Part shown: piece by piece, positions 1 through 12,247 of the stretch
Layout: each line of letters begins with the position of its first letter
Numbering within the stretch: position 1 is the first letter of the stretch
Assembly (NCBI RefSeq): GCF_963678635.1
Contig: NW_026971317.1
Span: 1 to 58,507, forward strand
Direction: 5' to 3'
Length of the DNA: 58,507 nucleotides
DNA from: Symsagittifera roscoffensis
Taxonomy: Eukaryota; Xenacoelomorpha; Acoela; Convolutidae
Position numbers and translations under genes: made by a program
The notes under the pieces: model-generated
Databases searched by the model: none
What the model was told of the DNA's origin: nothing
Seen by the model: the letters and a program-made list of their open reading frames with translations, nothing else

Positions 1-1770
1 TCTGATATTGTTAGTAATTTTGCTAGTATGCGTATGATATTCTTAGTTTGCAGCAGTGGCGAAAGCAATTGAAGTGCTTTTATGGTTTTTAATTCGGTGC
101 CTACTGCAAACTCATGAGGTGTGTTCTGGATTAGATTGTAAATTTTATGATTGTACTTAGTGTTGTGAATGAATTTTAATATGGGTATTTCTATAGGTTG
201 AATGTATTCATGCGGGATTATTAAGGGTCGGGACTCTTCTTGTTGAAGGTTTTGGTGTGGGGACAAAATATATACATCTGGGTGATTGGGTCATAATTCC
301 GGAGGATGCCTTGAAGGTTAGTATTTTTAATACAATATGTGAAGTTTAGGAAAAACGGTGAGGTGTATTTAGAATTAATAAACTGAAATCTGTGGTGGGG
401 TTGTCGTGATGGTGTGTATAAATCAAAATGATTTTGTATGAAACGATAATAAGTGTAGGTGTGCGTTTGTTTAGTTCGCAACATGATGTCGTGGGAACAG
501 TGCAAATCACGTTCTTTTGGTGAAAGAAAATGAAAAGTTAGTGAAAACAATTGAAATTTTTCGTAAAATGATTCGTATGCTTAAATATCGGATAATGCTT
601 CTGAAATAATGTGGTCTTGCTTTTTATATAGTATGCTAAGTGTGAATAATTAGGATGTTTTGATGAAAATTGTCTCTGTTAATTGTGGGTTTGCAAAACG
701 ATCGTCGTCAAGAAATTGATCTTGGTTGGGTCTGATGATGTTATTGTCATAATTTTCAGTTGAATAGTCGTTAGCTCGGGGAGCAGTGAATGTTTTTGGT
801 AATTTCTTATATCTTACTTTTGTAAATTGTCGTGGTGTTAGTGACGTGGTTAGTCTAAATAATTCGCTTTTATTCCTTTCAATATCATGTGTGTTGTTAT
901 GGAGTGGTAAAGCAAGGGGATTAGTAAAATTATAAAAAGCGGTCCAATGAATTGTGGGTATTAACACATGTTCATCTACAAAATCATGTGGTTCAGGGTT
1001 AGGGTCGGATTGATTTAAGGTATATTGGGGAAATAATGGCAGGGTTACTTGAAGATAATTTGCAGTATTGGTGTGGTCTGGATGGTTAATATATTCTCGG
1101 GCGATTCCGGGTTTGGATGGGAATGGGTGATTTGGGAGTTTGCGTTTAAAAATTCTATAAGCTCGGCTAGTACTAGTGGATGTTTCTGTTGATGTGGATG
1201 ATTGAGCTAATGATGGGGTATAATCTGAAATTGGTATAGGTGTTGGTGGATTTGATGATGTTACTGTTGATGACAATTGGTGAATAGTGAGAGTGTGGGG
1301 GTATGGTAACTGTTGTTGGAGTGTTATAAAATTATCTAGTTCTTCAGAAATTTGGATATTATCTGGGGAGTTATTGGTTGATCGTTCAGAATGAAATGGG
1401 GAGTAGGTTGGGGTTATTTGGTAAACTTGAGAAGGGTGGAGGTGGATGAAAATTGGTGTTGAGGTTGAAAGGGTCGAAAGGGGGGTTTTGAAAAGGTTGA
1501 AGAGTTGGTCTGGGTTTAGGTAGAAGGGGATGGTTCTGAATCTGTGAATTTGTCGGGAGTTTCTACATCGGAGTTATTAAATTGTGATATTGTCTGAAAA
1601 ACTGAGACGTCTGTTTTAGTATCAGAATTGATGCCTGATGATGTATTTATTTGTGGTGAATCAGGTGGCGGAAAAGCAAAAAGTGAGATAATGGGGATTG
1701 GACTTTGGAGGTTGGCAGGGTGGAAGTTTGAGCGATGGAGGGATCCAATTTGTCTGCTCATCGTGGGCAA
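1..1770 (-). pseudogene. Accessory ORF downstream of env, copy A (truncated by window edge)
   Basis: Open stretches at 1770-1516, 1276-650 and 550-221 continue in shifted frames to base 1. They align piece by piece with 21,663-19,898 of copy B. The first part is rich in Ser, Pro, Thr and Asn with acidic patches (near 1,700-1,520). The middle begins with an S/T/P-rich stretch and then an R-x-F-K-R-K basic motif at about 1,160-1,140. The last part has the shared motif CSHDIMLRTK near 490-460. No family is recognised. It lies just after the env-like gene, where complex retroviruses keep accessory genes, but no function can be read from it. About three quarters of residues match copy B in the last block by eye. 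Confidence 0.6.
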
Positions 1771-1928
1771 AAAAAATGAGTACTTTGATATTGAAAAGTG
1801 GTGGTATGGGGTTGTTCAATGGTTTGTTCATATGTATCGTCATTTTGGGGGTGTTGTGTTACTATATGTTGAAAGGGGCTTTGTATTGTATCTGGTCTTA
1901 AATTTGGAGGGTTCGTGATTGCTAGATT

Positions 1929-4900
1929 TCAAAAAATTCGGGGAACTAATGATAATGGATGGTTTTGAGGTAGGTTTGGTAAAGGTGGTGCTGTAAATAA
2001 TGTATTTGTATTATTTTGTTCTTCGTCATATGTGTTTGGTCGTGTGGATAGTTTTGTATTATATTCTTTGATTTGTGCATCTAAGAGTATTTTGTTTATT
2101 GATGATGAAAGTGTTCCAAAAAATCCTGCAATTAATTTGCGTACTATGCTTGCTTGTCGGTTTACTTGTGTATGTATTGCGCATGTATTATAGATTCCTT
2201 TTAGTAATGAGAAAAGAAATCCAATAAAGTTAAACATAGCGTATAAGATAGTCAATCTTTCTAAGATATAATATGGCCATCCTAGAAAGACAAGGATTTC
2301 GTTTTTCAAGGTTACGAAACCAAAAATATTTATTTGTGAAATATCTTGGGGTCTACATTTTTCACCGTTTAAATGTATATAATCTTTGATATCTTTAAAA
2401 TATCCGTTGTAATCTTGTGTATAAATGTCTGAGAATCCTGCGGTTTCTGCAAGTTTTCTTAAATTTTGATCTATCGATTGTCGTTGTAGTGTCCATTTGT
2501 GTTAGTAGTTCTTGAAATTGTTGTGTTCTAATGTGATGTTGTATGTCTGACTTAGAATATATTCCGATCGATTGTAAATTGATATTGGGATTGAGAGCAA
2601 TAGCTCGAATACTTTCTGGTGAAAACTTTTTTAGTGGTTGCATTAATGTAGGGTACGGTGTAAGTAGGTAGTATTTTTCTTCGTCGGGGTTTAATTGTAC
2701 AACGTTGTGGCTGTTTTTTGATCAACATGGGACTGCAGTATCTCGAAAATATGTTCGTCTTGGAAGTGTGTCAACAAAATGTACTTTATTTTTTATAGAA
2801 TATCGGGATTCTTTTGTAACAACGTTTATCTTCAAAAACATATAATGGTGATATTTTTGTGCAAGTATAAAACCATATATCCTGCGTAGGGTTTTTTTAG
2901 AAATGCTATTGCGAGTGATTGTAAAATCTGAGTTCTTTCTATTTCACATAGTTGATGTAATGTTTCTAATTCAGAAAGTGACATTTCTTGAAAAATTCTA
3001 CTATGTGTGTAGTCTAATTTCATGTCTAAGTGAATGTCATCATAATGTATTGCGCCAAAATACGTACTATTCATTAGTGATAATTCTTGTAATCGTGTGC
3101 TATCAGTGTCTTGTGGTTTTAGTTTTCCACGGGAGTTTCCTGCGTTTTTAAGAAGGTTTACTGGGATGTATGGTGTGCCTTCGTTGCATAAGGATTATAT
3201 TTTATTTTTCCAGTGGTCATATCGAAACCTTCGTCGTATTCGACAAGTATTTCGGAATATTGTGTTTTATAGAGTGGATTTTTGTATTTACAAGCAAATT
3301 CTGTTTCGTGATAGATTTGAAAACGTGTCAATTTGATTTCTATATTATGAATGTTTCTGAATTTAGTACTGTGTCGTCTTTTTTGAGCTGGGTTGATTTT
3401 TTTAAATAGGATGGATTCAATGAAAAATTTTTCATGAAATTTATCATTCGGGCGTGTATTTTTGCTACTTGAATTGTTGTACAACTGTCTTCGGGAAACC
3501 AAACAATTGTTGCTTGTGTCCTTGTTGTAGGATCACAATAGCCTTGGTCGTTTTTACAAGTTAGTCTGCTTCCTTGATAACTTATGGTGTTATCTTTTAA
3601 ATTTCGTGTGAGTTGTATTTTTTCAAGTTGTATTTTCCCGTCAAAAAAGATTATTTCTTGGTATCTTTTTTTTGTATCTGCTTTTCAGTTCGAAGGATTA
3701 TTTATTCAAATATGTGGTATCCAGTGTTTATCGTGAATATCATAAGTTAGTCGTCCGTGTGCGTCATTGTATGGGTATCTTTCGTCTAATTTAATTTGTC
3801 CTTGATATCTTTCAAGTTCTGCTTGATGTACAGAGTCGGTGAACACTTGAAACTTACTATTTTTCTGTTTGAGTTTTTTATTTTTTGTTATGTTTAATGT
3901 GAGTTGTTCGTACTTACAACCATCGGGTTTTAGATGTAAAAGTCTTTCTATATTACTTTGCTAGAAAGATTCGTGATCAAGTCGGTTTTTATTTCCATTT
4001 GAGAATTGTGAGCAATGTACTTTCTTTTCGGAAAATGTCGCTGTAAATTTATAACCTGTAAGTGTTGTTGCTCGGGCTTTTGAGTAAAATGTTGCTATTA
4101 TATTTGTTGTTTCTATAGCTTGTGGTTCTAATTCGCATTGTGTTACTTGGTTTATAGCATATTTGTGTACCGTTTTTTTGTTCGTTTTCTTCATAATCAT
4201 AGTGCGTTACTAATAAATCCTGAGGTCCTGTGCGAGGAGATGGAGTTGTATTTTGTTCGGAAACAAATTAGAAAAAGGAGGTGTTAAAATGTAAGTACCT
4301 TTAAAATATACATGTGTATGATAATCCTGAGTATGGATTATAAAATGCGATATATCCAATTGTGTTTTTGGTGTATCTGTCGTATTTATATATAACTTCA
4401 GTTGTTATAAATGGCGGAGGTAGTGATTGAGCTGTTAGATTTGGTGGACTTAGGGGAAAAGGGTGTTGAACAATATTAATGAGTCTGACTGTGATTTCGA
4501 ACTTTAATTGGAGACTATTTTGTTGAATTATTTGAATATTGTGTTCTTGAACATCTTTGTGGATATCTTGTCTTTACTGTTGTCTATTTAGTGCCCAACT
4601 GTGAAGTCGGCTACTTTCTTGCTCAAATAGTGGAGGAGATGCTACGAAAGTGTTCCATTTTAACCGTTGAGGGGTATTTGACGATGATTGTTCTTGGTAT
4701 CTAGCGTCAAGATTGGTTGGGAAATTAAGGGGGAAAAGTGTTGGTGATATTTGACTTATAGATGGTGTTGATGGAAGTGAGAGTGTTTCTGGCAGGGATG
4801 ATAATGTTGTGTCAGAAGAAATATCTATTGGTTCACTCACTAAATTGGGTTCACCTGGGGTATATGAGTGTGATGTCCAATATGGTGGTCGTTCAGTGTT

Positions 4901-5530
4901 GTCTGGGGGGTTAAAAGGATTTTCACGAATTTGCTTATCTTGGAGTTGAACCTAGATAGTCTGATGGGATATTTGAAATGCTTTGTGAAGCAAGCGTGGG
5001 AGTATCTGCTAATGTACTGCTAGAAAATTCCGAGGTAGTTGGTGTTGTGGATTGAGGTATGTTAAAATGAACTCTGGGGGTTTGAAAATTTCTATTTCGT
5101 CTTGGATGTTTAATTTGTCTATTTATTTCAAGTGTATTTCAATTTTGACAAATATGTCTGACTAGATTGAGATCTTGTTGTAAGGTGGGACATAAATTAT
5201 TTGTTGGTTCGCTTAAAAGTGCTTGTCGATTAACTGGTTCTAATGGTTCAGATAATTGTGCGTGTCGTTCTTCAAAAGTGTATGGATTATCCTGAAAAGA
5301 AATGCGTGTGGATGTTTGGGAAGTTGGGTAGTTGTAGGTGTTACTGGACTTTCTTGGGAAGATGTTGGTGAGGACTGTTTTGGTGGTGGTTGATTAGCAA
5401 TTTTTGAAAATGTTTGAGTGTTCAAATTTTTTAGGGAAAATTGATGTTTATTATAATATTCTTCAATAAAAAGTATCAAAATAAAAGTTAATAGGGCGAA
5501 TGTGACTATTGAATTTAATAACATTTGCAC
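1929..5530 (-). pseudogene. Env-like glycoprotein gene, copy A, frame-disrupted
   Basis: It opens at 5,530 with a strongly hydrophobic stretch (about residues 4-22, likely signal or anchor), followed by a long P/S/T-rich region (5,400-4,580). The cysteine-bearing ectodomain-like part (about 4,200-2,400) includes the short motif QGYCDPTTRT near 3,540-3,510. The last open block (2,309-1,929) has a hydrophobic segment (about 2,270-2,190), a basic stretch and a proline-rich tail containing APPLP. This layout and the position after pol fit an envelope gene of an endogenous retrovirus-like element. Several frameshifts and stops break it. The exact env family is not recognised. Confidence 0.68.
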
Positions 5531-6480
5531 ATTGTCATGATTAGGGATGTTATGAACGTGAGGAAATTTATGACCAATAGAAAAAAATCTTTTCGACTAA
5601 AAATGGTTCGTATCGTTTAAATAGATTTTGAGTTATCGTACCTGTGAATGTGGCCAAGGATTTGGGAAAGTTGGAGATATGTTTCAAATAGTGATTAGAA
5701 AATTAAAAAAAGACTGCAAAAAATATGAGAAGGATTATTAAGGCTTCGAAATTTTCAATGAAAAAGAATAGCAAAAATTTAAGTAAAGTAGAAAATTTTG
5801 TGAAAAGGTTTGAAAATATTTGTTTTAAGTTATCAACTGTTATAAAAAGAAGCATTTAGGAAATGATTCGTTTCGTCGAAAATTTTTTCAAATTTTTAGG
5901 GCGCAATTCAAGTGTGGTCGGATTATTTATTGATTTTTTGACAAGTGGATTGAGTTGTGTCAAAAATTGTTGGGGGTTTTTTTAATGGTATTTGGGAGGT
6001 CTTCCTAGTTTTATTTTCATTTGTTGGATAATTAGGGGTATCTTTGAGATATTTGTACTTTAGGCCAAATGATCATGGTTCTTTTTTTAGTTTAGGCTAA
6101 TTTGCCATTTTTGGTTGGAGGGTTTTTGAGGTCTGAGTTGAGAAAATATTGTTGATCTTTACATAATTTGATAGGGGAGGGTTGTATTATTGAAGTTGTG
6201 TTTATTTTAGTTGTCAAGTTTTAGCAAGGTGCTTATTTCTGACCTGGAGGTCGTAAAGTTATAGTTATAGATATGCCTGGAGATTGATATCTGTCGGCTA
6301 ATGAGTTTGTGTTAGAGAAATAAGGTGGCAAATTTGTATGAATTCTATTGGCTGAATTTGAATTAGAATTTATCAAGTGGGTTTTCAGCATGTTACTACG
6401 GAAATGTGAAAATTCAAAATGGTTAAAAAGAATAATAATCGTTAATCAAAATTAAAATTGTTTTTGAAATTCAACTTTCT
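5531..6480 (-). other. Conserved non-coding spacer between pol and env, copy A
   Basis: About 950 bp without a convincing frame, clearly alignable with 25,524-26,456 in copy B. It is A-rich on the transcript strand and contains a small inverted repeat, GACCT-gg-AGGTC, at 6,241-6,252. In this position it could hold a splice acceptor or internal promoter for env; that is inference from location only. Confidence 0.5.
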
Positions 6481-6794
6481 TTAATATTTTAGATTGTGGA
6501 ATGAATGTCTTATAGTTGTTTTGTTCGATGAATTTGATTCTCTAGGTTCGGATTTTTGTTGTTGATCCTGTGGTAAAATTTTTTCTGTCATTTTCTTTTT
6601 TTCTTTCTTTTTGAGATATTTTTGGTTCTGGTGTGTTAAATATTTGAAGGTTTGCGTTTTGCTGTTGGATTGATTTCTGATTTTTATTGTTATTAACCGT
6701 TTGATTTTGTTCCGTTTGTGGATTGTTTTGAACAATTTTTAAACCAGTGAAAGAATATAATTGAGTTAATCCGCAGAGTGTGTACTCTTAATTC
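6481..6794 (-). pseudogene. Pol C-terminal remnant, copy A
   Basis: Just after the broken RT the frame reads into a lysine/asparagine/glutamine-rich tail that includes YSFTGLK near 6,770-6,740 and ends around HSFHNLKY at 6,481. The same tail in copy B reads YFFTGLK and is preceded there by about 90 further residues. It is therefore probably the end of pol (integrase C-terminus or an extension), joined to the RT start by an internal deletion. No catalytic motif remains. Confidence 0.5.
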
Positions 6795-7245
6795 GCGGAG
6801 TGCGTACTCGTGAAATATATACCATTTATCTTTGTTAATATGACTTGAATTAGTTCAATAGGCCAATTGCATTTAGATTCATCAATCAGTGAATTGAGAT
6901 ATCTAGCGTCTAGAACTATTTTTAGTGATTCGCCTTTAGCTAGGATGATAACTGGGTGATAAAGGTGCTACCTTTTTGTTGTTCTTCTTTATTTATTGGG
7001 GATATAATTTCATATTGTTCTAAAATGACAAGTAGTCTGTTTACTTTATCATGTAAGTGTATTGGTACTTTGCTTGCTCTTTGTTTTTTGAAAATTGCGT
7101 CAGGTTTTAACGGTAAATGTAGAGGTGAACTAATTTTTCCAACATCAAATTTTGATGTTGCATAAACTGTTGGATATTTTAGTAGTAGTTTGGCTAATTT
7201 GTCGAATTCGTTCGGTGTTATTTGAGAGTGTTGAAAATTAAACAT
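6795..7245 (-). pseudogene. Reverse transcriptase N-terminal fragment (Ty3/gypsy type), copy A
   Basis: Two RT blocks are readable. The first, near 7,140-7,010, has LHLPLKPDAIFKKQRASKVP followed by a D-K-V-x-x-L-L helix and the E-x-I-I-S-P turn. After a frameshift the second, near 6,930-6,890, reads IVLDARYLNSLI, the LDxRxLN block. The sequence stops making RT sense at about 6,795, before the Y-x-D-D active site, so RT, RNase H and most of integrase are gone. It cannot be catalytic. Confidence 0.8.
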
Positions 7246-7791
7246 TGTTAAAAGTTTTTGCTGTTCTTCTGTATAATCTGTTATTTTAAACGTTGGTTTA
7301 AAATATAATGTTTTTGTGAAATAAAATGTATTTCTTTTTTCGTTGCTTATTATATTGTTTAATGATAATTCTTCATCAAGAATTGTAGATTGACATATGT
7401 CTAGTAGTTGTAATATATTTTGACTCTGTATGCTACTTCGTTTGTGGTTGAAGTTGTGGCATTTGTTTCACAGTAATCTAAGAGTCCTAGAGGTAATGTT
7501 ATCTGGTATGGCAAATTATTATATACGTGTAGCGAAATAATATCGGAGTTTGAGTTTTTCATGTATTTTATGGAAGAAATTGTTAATTGAAAAATTTATG
7601 AATGGGTCTAAATTCAAGGTCTTACATAAAGATATGTTGTTTGTTTTGGTTTTTATCATATTGAAGAACTTGTTTGATTGAAAGGTTATATACAATTCCT
7701 GATAGTGGTTTCAGGTATTTTTGTTCCTGATTGTATATATGATAAAATTTGGAGAAAAATGGTGGTTGTTTGTTTAATCTTTGAAAGAAGG
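7246..7791 (-). pseudogene. Protease-RT linker region of pol, copy A
   Basis: Between the protease and the RT blocks the minus strand has short coding-like stretches in shifting frames, for example near 7,560-7,440. No known domain is recognised. The region lies where Ty3/gypsy elements have a variable linker and is interrupted by several stops. Confidence 0.4.
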
Positions 7792-8523
7792 TTAAGGCTG
7801 TGTATTCTTTTTTTGATACTTGTCTTTTATATGAATTTTACTATTCAAAATATTTATTGTGGGAATATATTTAGTTATAAATGGTATGCCAAAGCTTTTG
7901 TGTTTTATATCTGTTATGTGAAATGTTTGTTTAAATGGTTTGTTCAAAGTTTTATTTTGTTCCATTGTTCTAGTGGGAACAAGGAAAAGTTGGATTTTTC
8001 CATAATTAATTAATGTTGAGCCTTGTGCTGTTGCTAACTTACTGGCTGTTTTCATAACTACTAAGTTTGGATGTATTGTTTTGATTTCATTCCAAATGGG
8101 AATATTATTGATATTTGGTTCTGCTCCTGAGTCGATTAAAAAATCTATTTCAAGATCTGGTGGTTGAAATTCTTTACTTTTTGGACTTTCTAAGAGAAAC
8201 GGGATTGTCCAAATTTTTTCTCTGTGTTGTTCGTTTTGTATATTCTGATAAATGTGGTTTGTACTTGAGCATTGTACTTCGTCTTTTTCGGGTTTAGTTA
8301 CAGTGTTATTTTCATTTACTTCTTGTGAAACTGGTACATTATTACTAATAGGTCTAGTGTAATAATGATGGAGAAGTTCCGATTGGTTTTCGTAAATGTG
8401 TGAACTGAAGGGTTGTTCAAATATGATAGGTTCGTAGTCATTTTCAACTGTTATCACATTGGCTGAGATGGTGTTATCTGTATCACTTTCGCTGTCTGTT
8501 GATTCACAGTTAATGTGATTCAA
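7792..8523 (-). pseudogene. Retroviral-type aspartic protease, copy A
   Basis: A 243-codon open frame. Its first half is acidic and S/T-rich with HHYYTRPI (near 8,370). The protease signature FLIDSGAEPNI lies near 8,140-8,105, with the D-S-G catalytic triplet in a hydrophobic strand. A second strand-like segment, KSFGIPFITKYIPTINIL (near 7,900-7,850), stands where the conserved C-terminal part of retropepsins usually lies. The enzyme would cleave the Gag-Pol polyprotein. It is the longest undisturbed frame in copy A, but gag and RT around it are broken. Confidence 0.82.
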
Positions 8524-8582
8524 TTGTAGTTCAGTTCTTTCTGTATCACCGATACCAGGGGGGTCTGAAGTTGTTTCTTCAG

Positions 8583-11500
8583 TTAATTGTACTTGATTAA
8601 TTTGTCTTTGATGTTTTGGTGTATTGCTTCTATATCTGTATTGGGAATCGGGGTAACGGTTTTTATTCCTATGAGGATATTGGGAATAATTTCTTTGTTT
8701 ATTGTTATAGTTTGAGTTTCGTTTTTGCGAATTGTTTTTTGATCTGTTTGATAATTATCATAGGATCGTTGATAATTTGATCTATTGTACGAGTTTTTTC
8801 TTGATCTGTTGATTGGATAATATTGATTTTGATTATTTGAATAGCTTCTATTTCTATTTTTAGAATAGTTTCTGTTTCTATTGTATGATGAATTTCGTGA
8901 TCTATTGTTGGAATAGTGTCTTTGTCTAGGTTTTGAGTGGAAACTGGTATCAAACAATTCTCTTTTGATCGTGAATAGTTATTTCGATATTGATTATTTC
9001 GACTATTTGATCGACTATATCTATTTTGTGAGAAATTTCGTGAATTTCTTTGTTCTGGTGATCTGCCTCTATAACTTGAGTTATATGGTGATTGGTTCTT
9101 GAATAGTTTGAATTATTTGGAAGTGGTTTTCCAGAGCTGTTTTTATTGTGTATATTTTTGTTTGGTAGGTTTTGGTCTTTTTTTATGTACTGATAGAATG
9201 ATTTATTTGGTTCTTTGTACTTTTGTGGTTTGTTCTGATTATCTTGCTGCTTTTGTCTACATTCGGTAATGCTCTGTCAGTCTCTTCGGCAATAATTACA
9301 CCATTTTTTGAAAGATGGTTTACCTTTGAAGTTTGGATTTTTCTCATATATGTTTAGAATTTCAGTGATTTTGTCAGATAGATCTACATATGAATCCTGT
9401 GTGTAATTTATATGTGTAGTTTTTGTTTCGATTCTTGAAACATATTGTAGTTTGGGATTTTCTGTCTCTTCGAGTTTCATTGTAATTTCTGCTTGTTCTA
9501 GTTTATCAACTAGTTTCCTAAAAACTAAATCTGGTTCTCGAATTGAGGATGGATGTGATGCTCTCTTCTTAATAGCTATTTTCCTTAATTGAGGTGTCAG
9601 AATCATCATTAATATCTCTGTCATTTTCGTGTTTTCATAATCATGAGTGTTAAGTGAGTATGCTTTTCGAACTAGTGTTTCGATTCTAACTGCCAATTGT
9701 TCAATTGTTTCGTTTGGTAATCTGCGAATTTCATTACAGATTCAAACATCTTTGAAAATTCTTGTGTGAATCTTTTCCAATCTGATTTTATGTCTATAGG
9801 TAAAACTGAAAACCATTTTTGAGCTGCGCCATCAAGTGTTGTTTGTATTACCGCTGTGCGTCTTTGTATCCAATTTTGATGAAGTGGTGTATCAATTGGT
9901 TCAGGTCCTATATTTAAAGTTGAATTTGCTGTGATTGCATTTAGGTAATCTTCTACGGAATATTCAGGGTCTTTGCCTCTAAATACCATCAATGGTTTAT
10001 TTGATGTTATTGACGATCCACCCATTAGGTATGGATTCGTTGTCACTTGTAGTGATTCTGCGGCATTTGGTATTTGTGAAAAGTTTGTAAGTTGGTTTTT
10101 TGTTATTTCATGTTTATGTAAATAATATGGTAGTGGTATTTCATTTTGCATTTGTGTTGTTTCATAGGAATGCATACTGACCGGGTTTTTTTATTGTGTT
10201 TGTTGGTAAGATTGTGTACTAATTGGGTTTTGCATCTGTAATGGTTGGTAGCTTTGTATATCAGCTGGGTTTTGTGTTTTGTGTTTTTATGTTTTGAGAT
10301 GCTTGAGTTTGTCGAGGTTTTTGTGTACAATATTCTTGTGTGTATGGTGCAAAAACATCTGGTTGATAATAATCGTCATCATCTGATGATAAATAGTTTG
10401 TATAATAGGGTGTTTGTTGTTTATTTCTTTTTTGTTGGAAAAATGGATTATTTTCAGTCTGATCTTGTGAGGGACGTGGATAGTCATGGAAGTTTACTGA
10501 GTTTGTTTATGTATTTGGAAAATTCGATTTTTGTGAAAATAAAAGATTTTGTGTACTTCTTCGGGGAGGATGAGCTGTTTGTGATGGGTTTACATAATTA
10601 TAATTGTGTTCTGCAAAATTACTTCTTGTGAATAATTTCCGTGTTTTTAATGGCTTCGTCGTTGGTCTATATGTCTGATAATCCATATGTGAATATTTTG
10701 AAGCAACCGAGGGTTTAACGGTAAATTGCGATGTTACTTGTTGTAATGTTGGATTTTTGGGTCTTGGTGTTGTGAGATTTGGATGTATTGGCAAAATACT
10801 TTGTTGTGTAGTTGTTACTATTGTTTCAACTATTTCTTCATTTATAAAGTGTGATGATGTTTGAATATCCTGTTGTGTAAGATTACTATTTCCATTTAGA
10901 TTTTCCTGTTGTATAATAGTTGATTTTGAACTATTATTTTGTCTATCAGGTAGGAATGAATTATAATTTAAAAATGGTGCATCCATTGTGAGTGGAAGTA
11001 CTTTTACAGTCTTTATGAAAAGATATTGTACTGATTGCTTGGCTTGAGATGTCTATTGCGATGTTCAAGAATAGTGGATGAGACCATTCAGGGTCCCAAA
11101 CATAATCTGATTGTTCTGCAATGACAGTGTCATCATTGGTACTTTGAGGTCTAAAATTTTTTCTTGCTTGTGCAATTAAGTCAACATTATGTGTGAAATA
11201 ATCAATTATAAAACATGCTAAAATTTTCTGTAAATCGTGTTTAACATTTTGTGAAATATCATTATTTGAAAAGTTTTCACCGATTGCGTTTAAAAATGCT
11301 GAGAATGCGGCAATTTCATTTCTTAAGTTCGTGTGTCTTGACGTTTGAACTGGTGACGTAATTTGTGTTTCTATCTGTTCCAATATGGATAAGTAACTAT
11401 ATATTATTGCAAAAACATCGTTAGTAAATATTGAATTTGCTCTCTGTGAATTTTGGTGTTGTATGTTTTAATGTATTCTGTGAATACTTTTGAAAATTCT

Positions 11501-11805
11501 ATGTCGATGTCATCTGTTTGGATAACATATTTACCATGAAATTTACTTGCTCTACTGAGTTCAATGTTGTAAATTCCATATTGTTGTGTTAGGTTTTACT
11601 TTCCTTTTCAAAAATGATCGACAATTTGTCTTTTGACTTTTATTTCTGGGAATTCTGCTTTACATGGGCTAATTCCTTGTTCGAATAAATTTGCGATTAG
11701 ATTATTGCAAAATTGTATTTGTACTCTATCATCAGTGAGTGAATTGATGAGAAATGGAAAAACAGAGTTTTCGTCTGGGCTTTCGTCACTTTGAGTATGG
11801 CTCAT
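8583..11805 (-). pseudogene. Gag polyprotein with zinc knuckle and N/R/S-rich tail, copy A
   Basis: The frame probably starts at 11,805 (acidic N-terminus MSHTQSDESPDE) and runs in shifted pieces: 11,383-10,961, 10,986-10,507, 10,175-9,672, 9,696-9,277 and 8,957-8,583. The block 10,000-9,480 reads as a Ty3/gypsy capsid, with VFRGKDPEYSVEDYL, GAAQKWFS and a W-x-x-F segment. A CCHC knuckle follows near 9,290-9,250 but is damaged: C-x2-C is intact, a TGA sits at the usual Gly position and Gln replaces His. The tail (9,100-8,600) is a low-complexity Asn/Arg/Ser repeat likely to bind RNA. Gag would package the element RNA; this copy cannot make a full protein. Confidence 0.75.
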
Positions 11806-11860
11806 TTTTTCGTTTTATGACTGTTAGTGCGTAATGTTCAATGTGTCTGATTGGTTGGTT

Positions 11861-12247
11861 TCAATTGTATAAACGTACTGGTTTATTTTTGTATATCTTT
11901 TTTATTCGTCTTTTTCCTTGTTTTGATGAATGTGATGTGGCTTCTGATTCAGAAAAATATAAATGATCATGAACTGGATAGTTTTTATTTATTGTTTCTT
12001 TTAGTTTGTAAAGTGATTCTAAATTACTGACTTCTGATTCGGAGACTGCATTTCTTCGCTTCGAAAATCTTTTTCGTGTAATCTGTCTTTGTTTACTTAA
12101 AATTTTCCTTTTTATTGTTTGCCATTTTGTTCGAATATATCCAATTGTTTGTTTGTGCGGGGTGATTACGAGATTGTATTTTTCGTTGTTTATTTCACAA
12201 TTGTGTAGTACGATTGTTTGTTTATTTCCTAAATTGTTCAGTGACAT
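11861..12247 (-). CDS. Small basic ORF upstream of gag, copy A
   Basis: A continuous 128-codon frame that starts at 12,247 and stops 56 bp before the likely gag start. It is strongly basic in the middle (the run KRKILSKQRQITRKRF and neighbours) and near the end (KRRIKKIYKNK), with an acidic serine patch between. It could be an RNA- or DNA-binding accessory protein, or an N-terminal gag exon. No family is recognised. There is no counterpart in copy B, which has lost this whole region. Confidence 0.4.
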   Translation of the reverse strand: MSLNNLGNKQTIVLHNCEINNEKYNLVITPHKQTIGYIRTKWQTIKRKILSKQRQITRKRFSKRRNAVSESEVSNLESLYKLKETINKNYPVHDHLYFSESEATSHSSKQGKRRIKKIYKNKPVRLYN

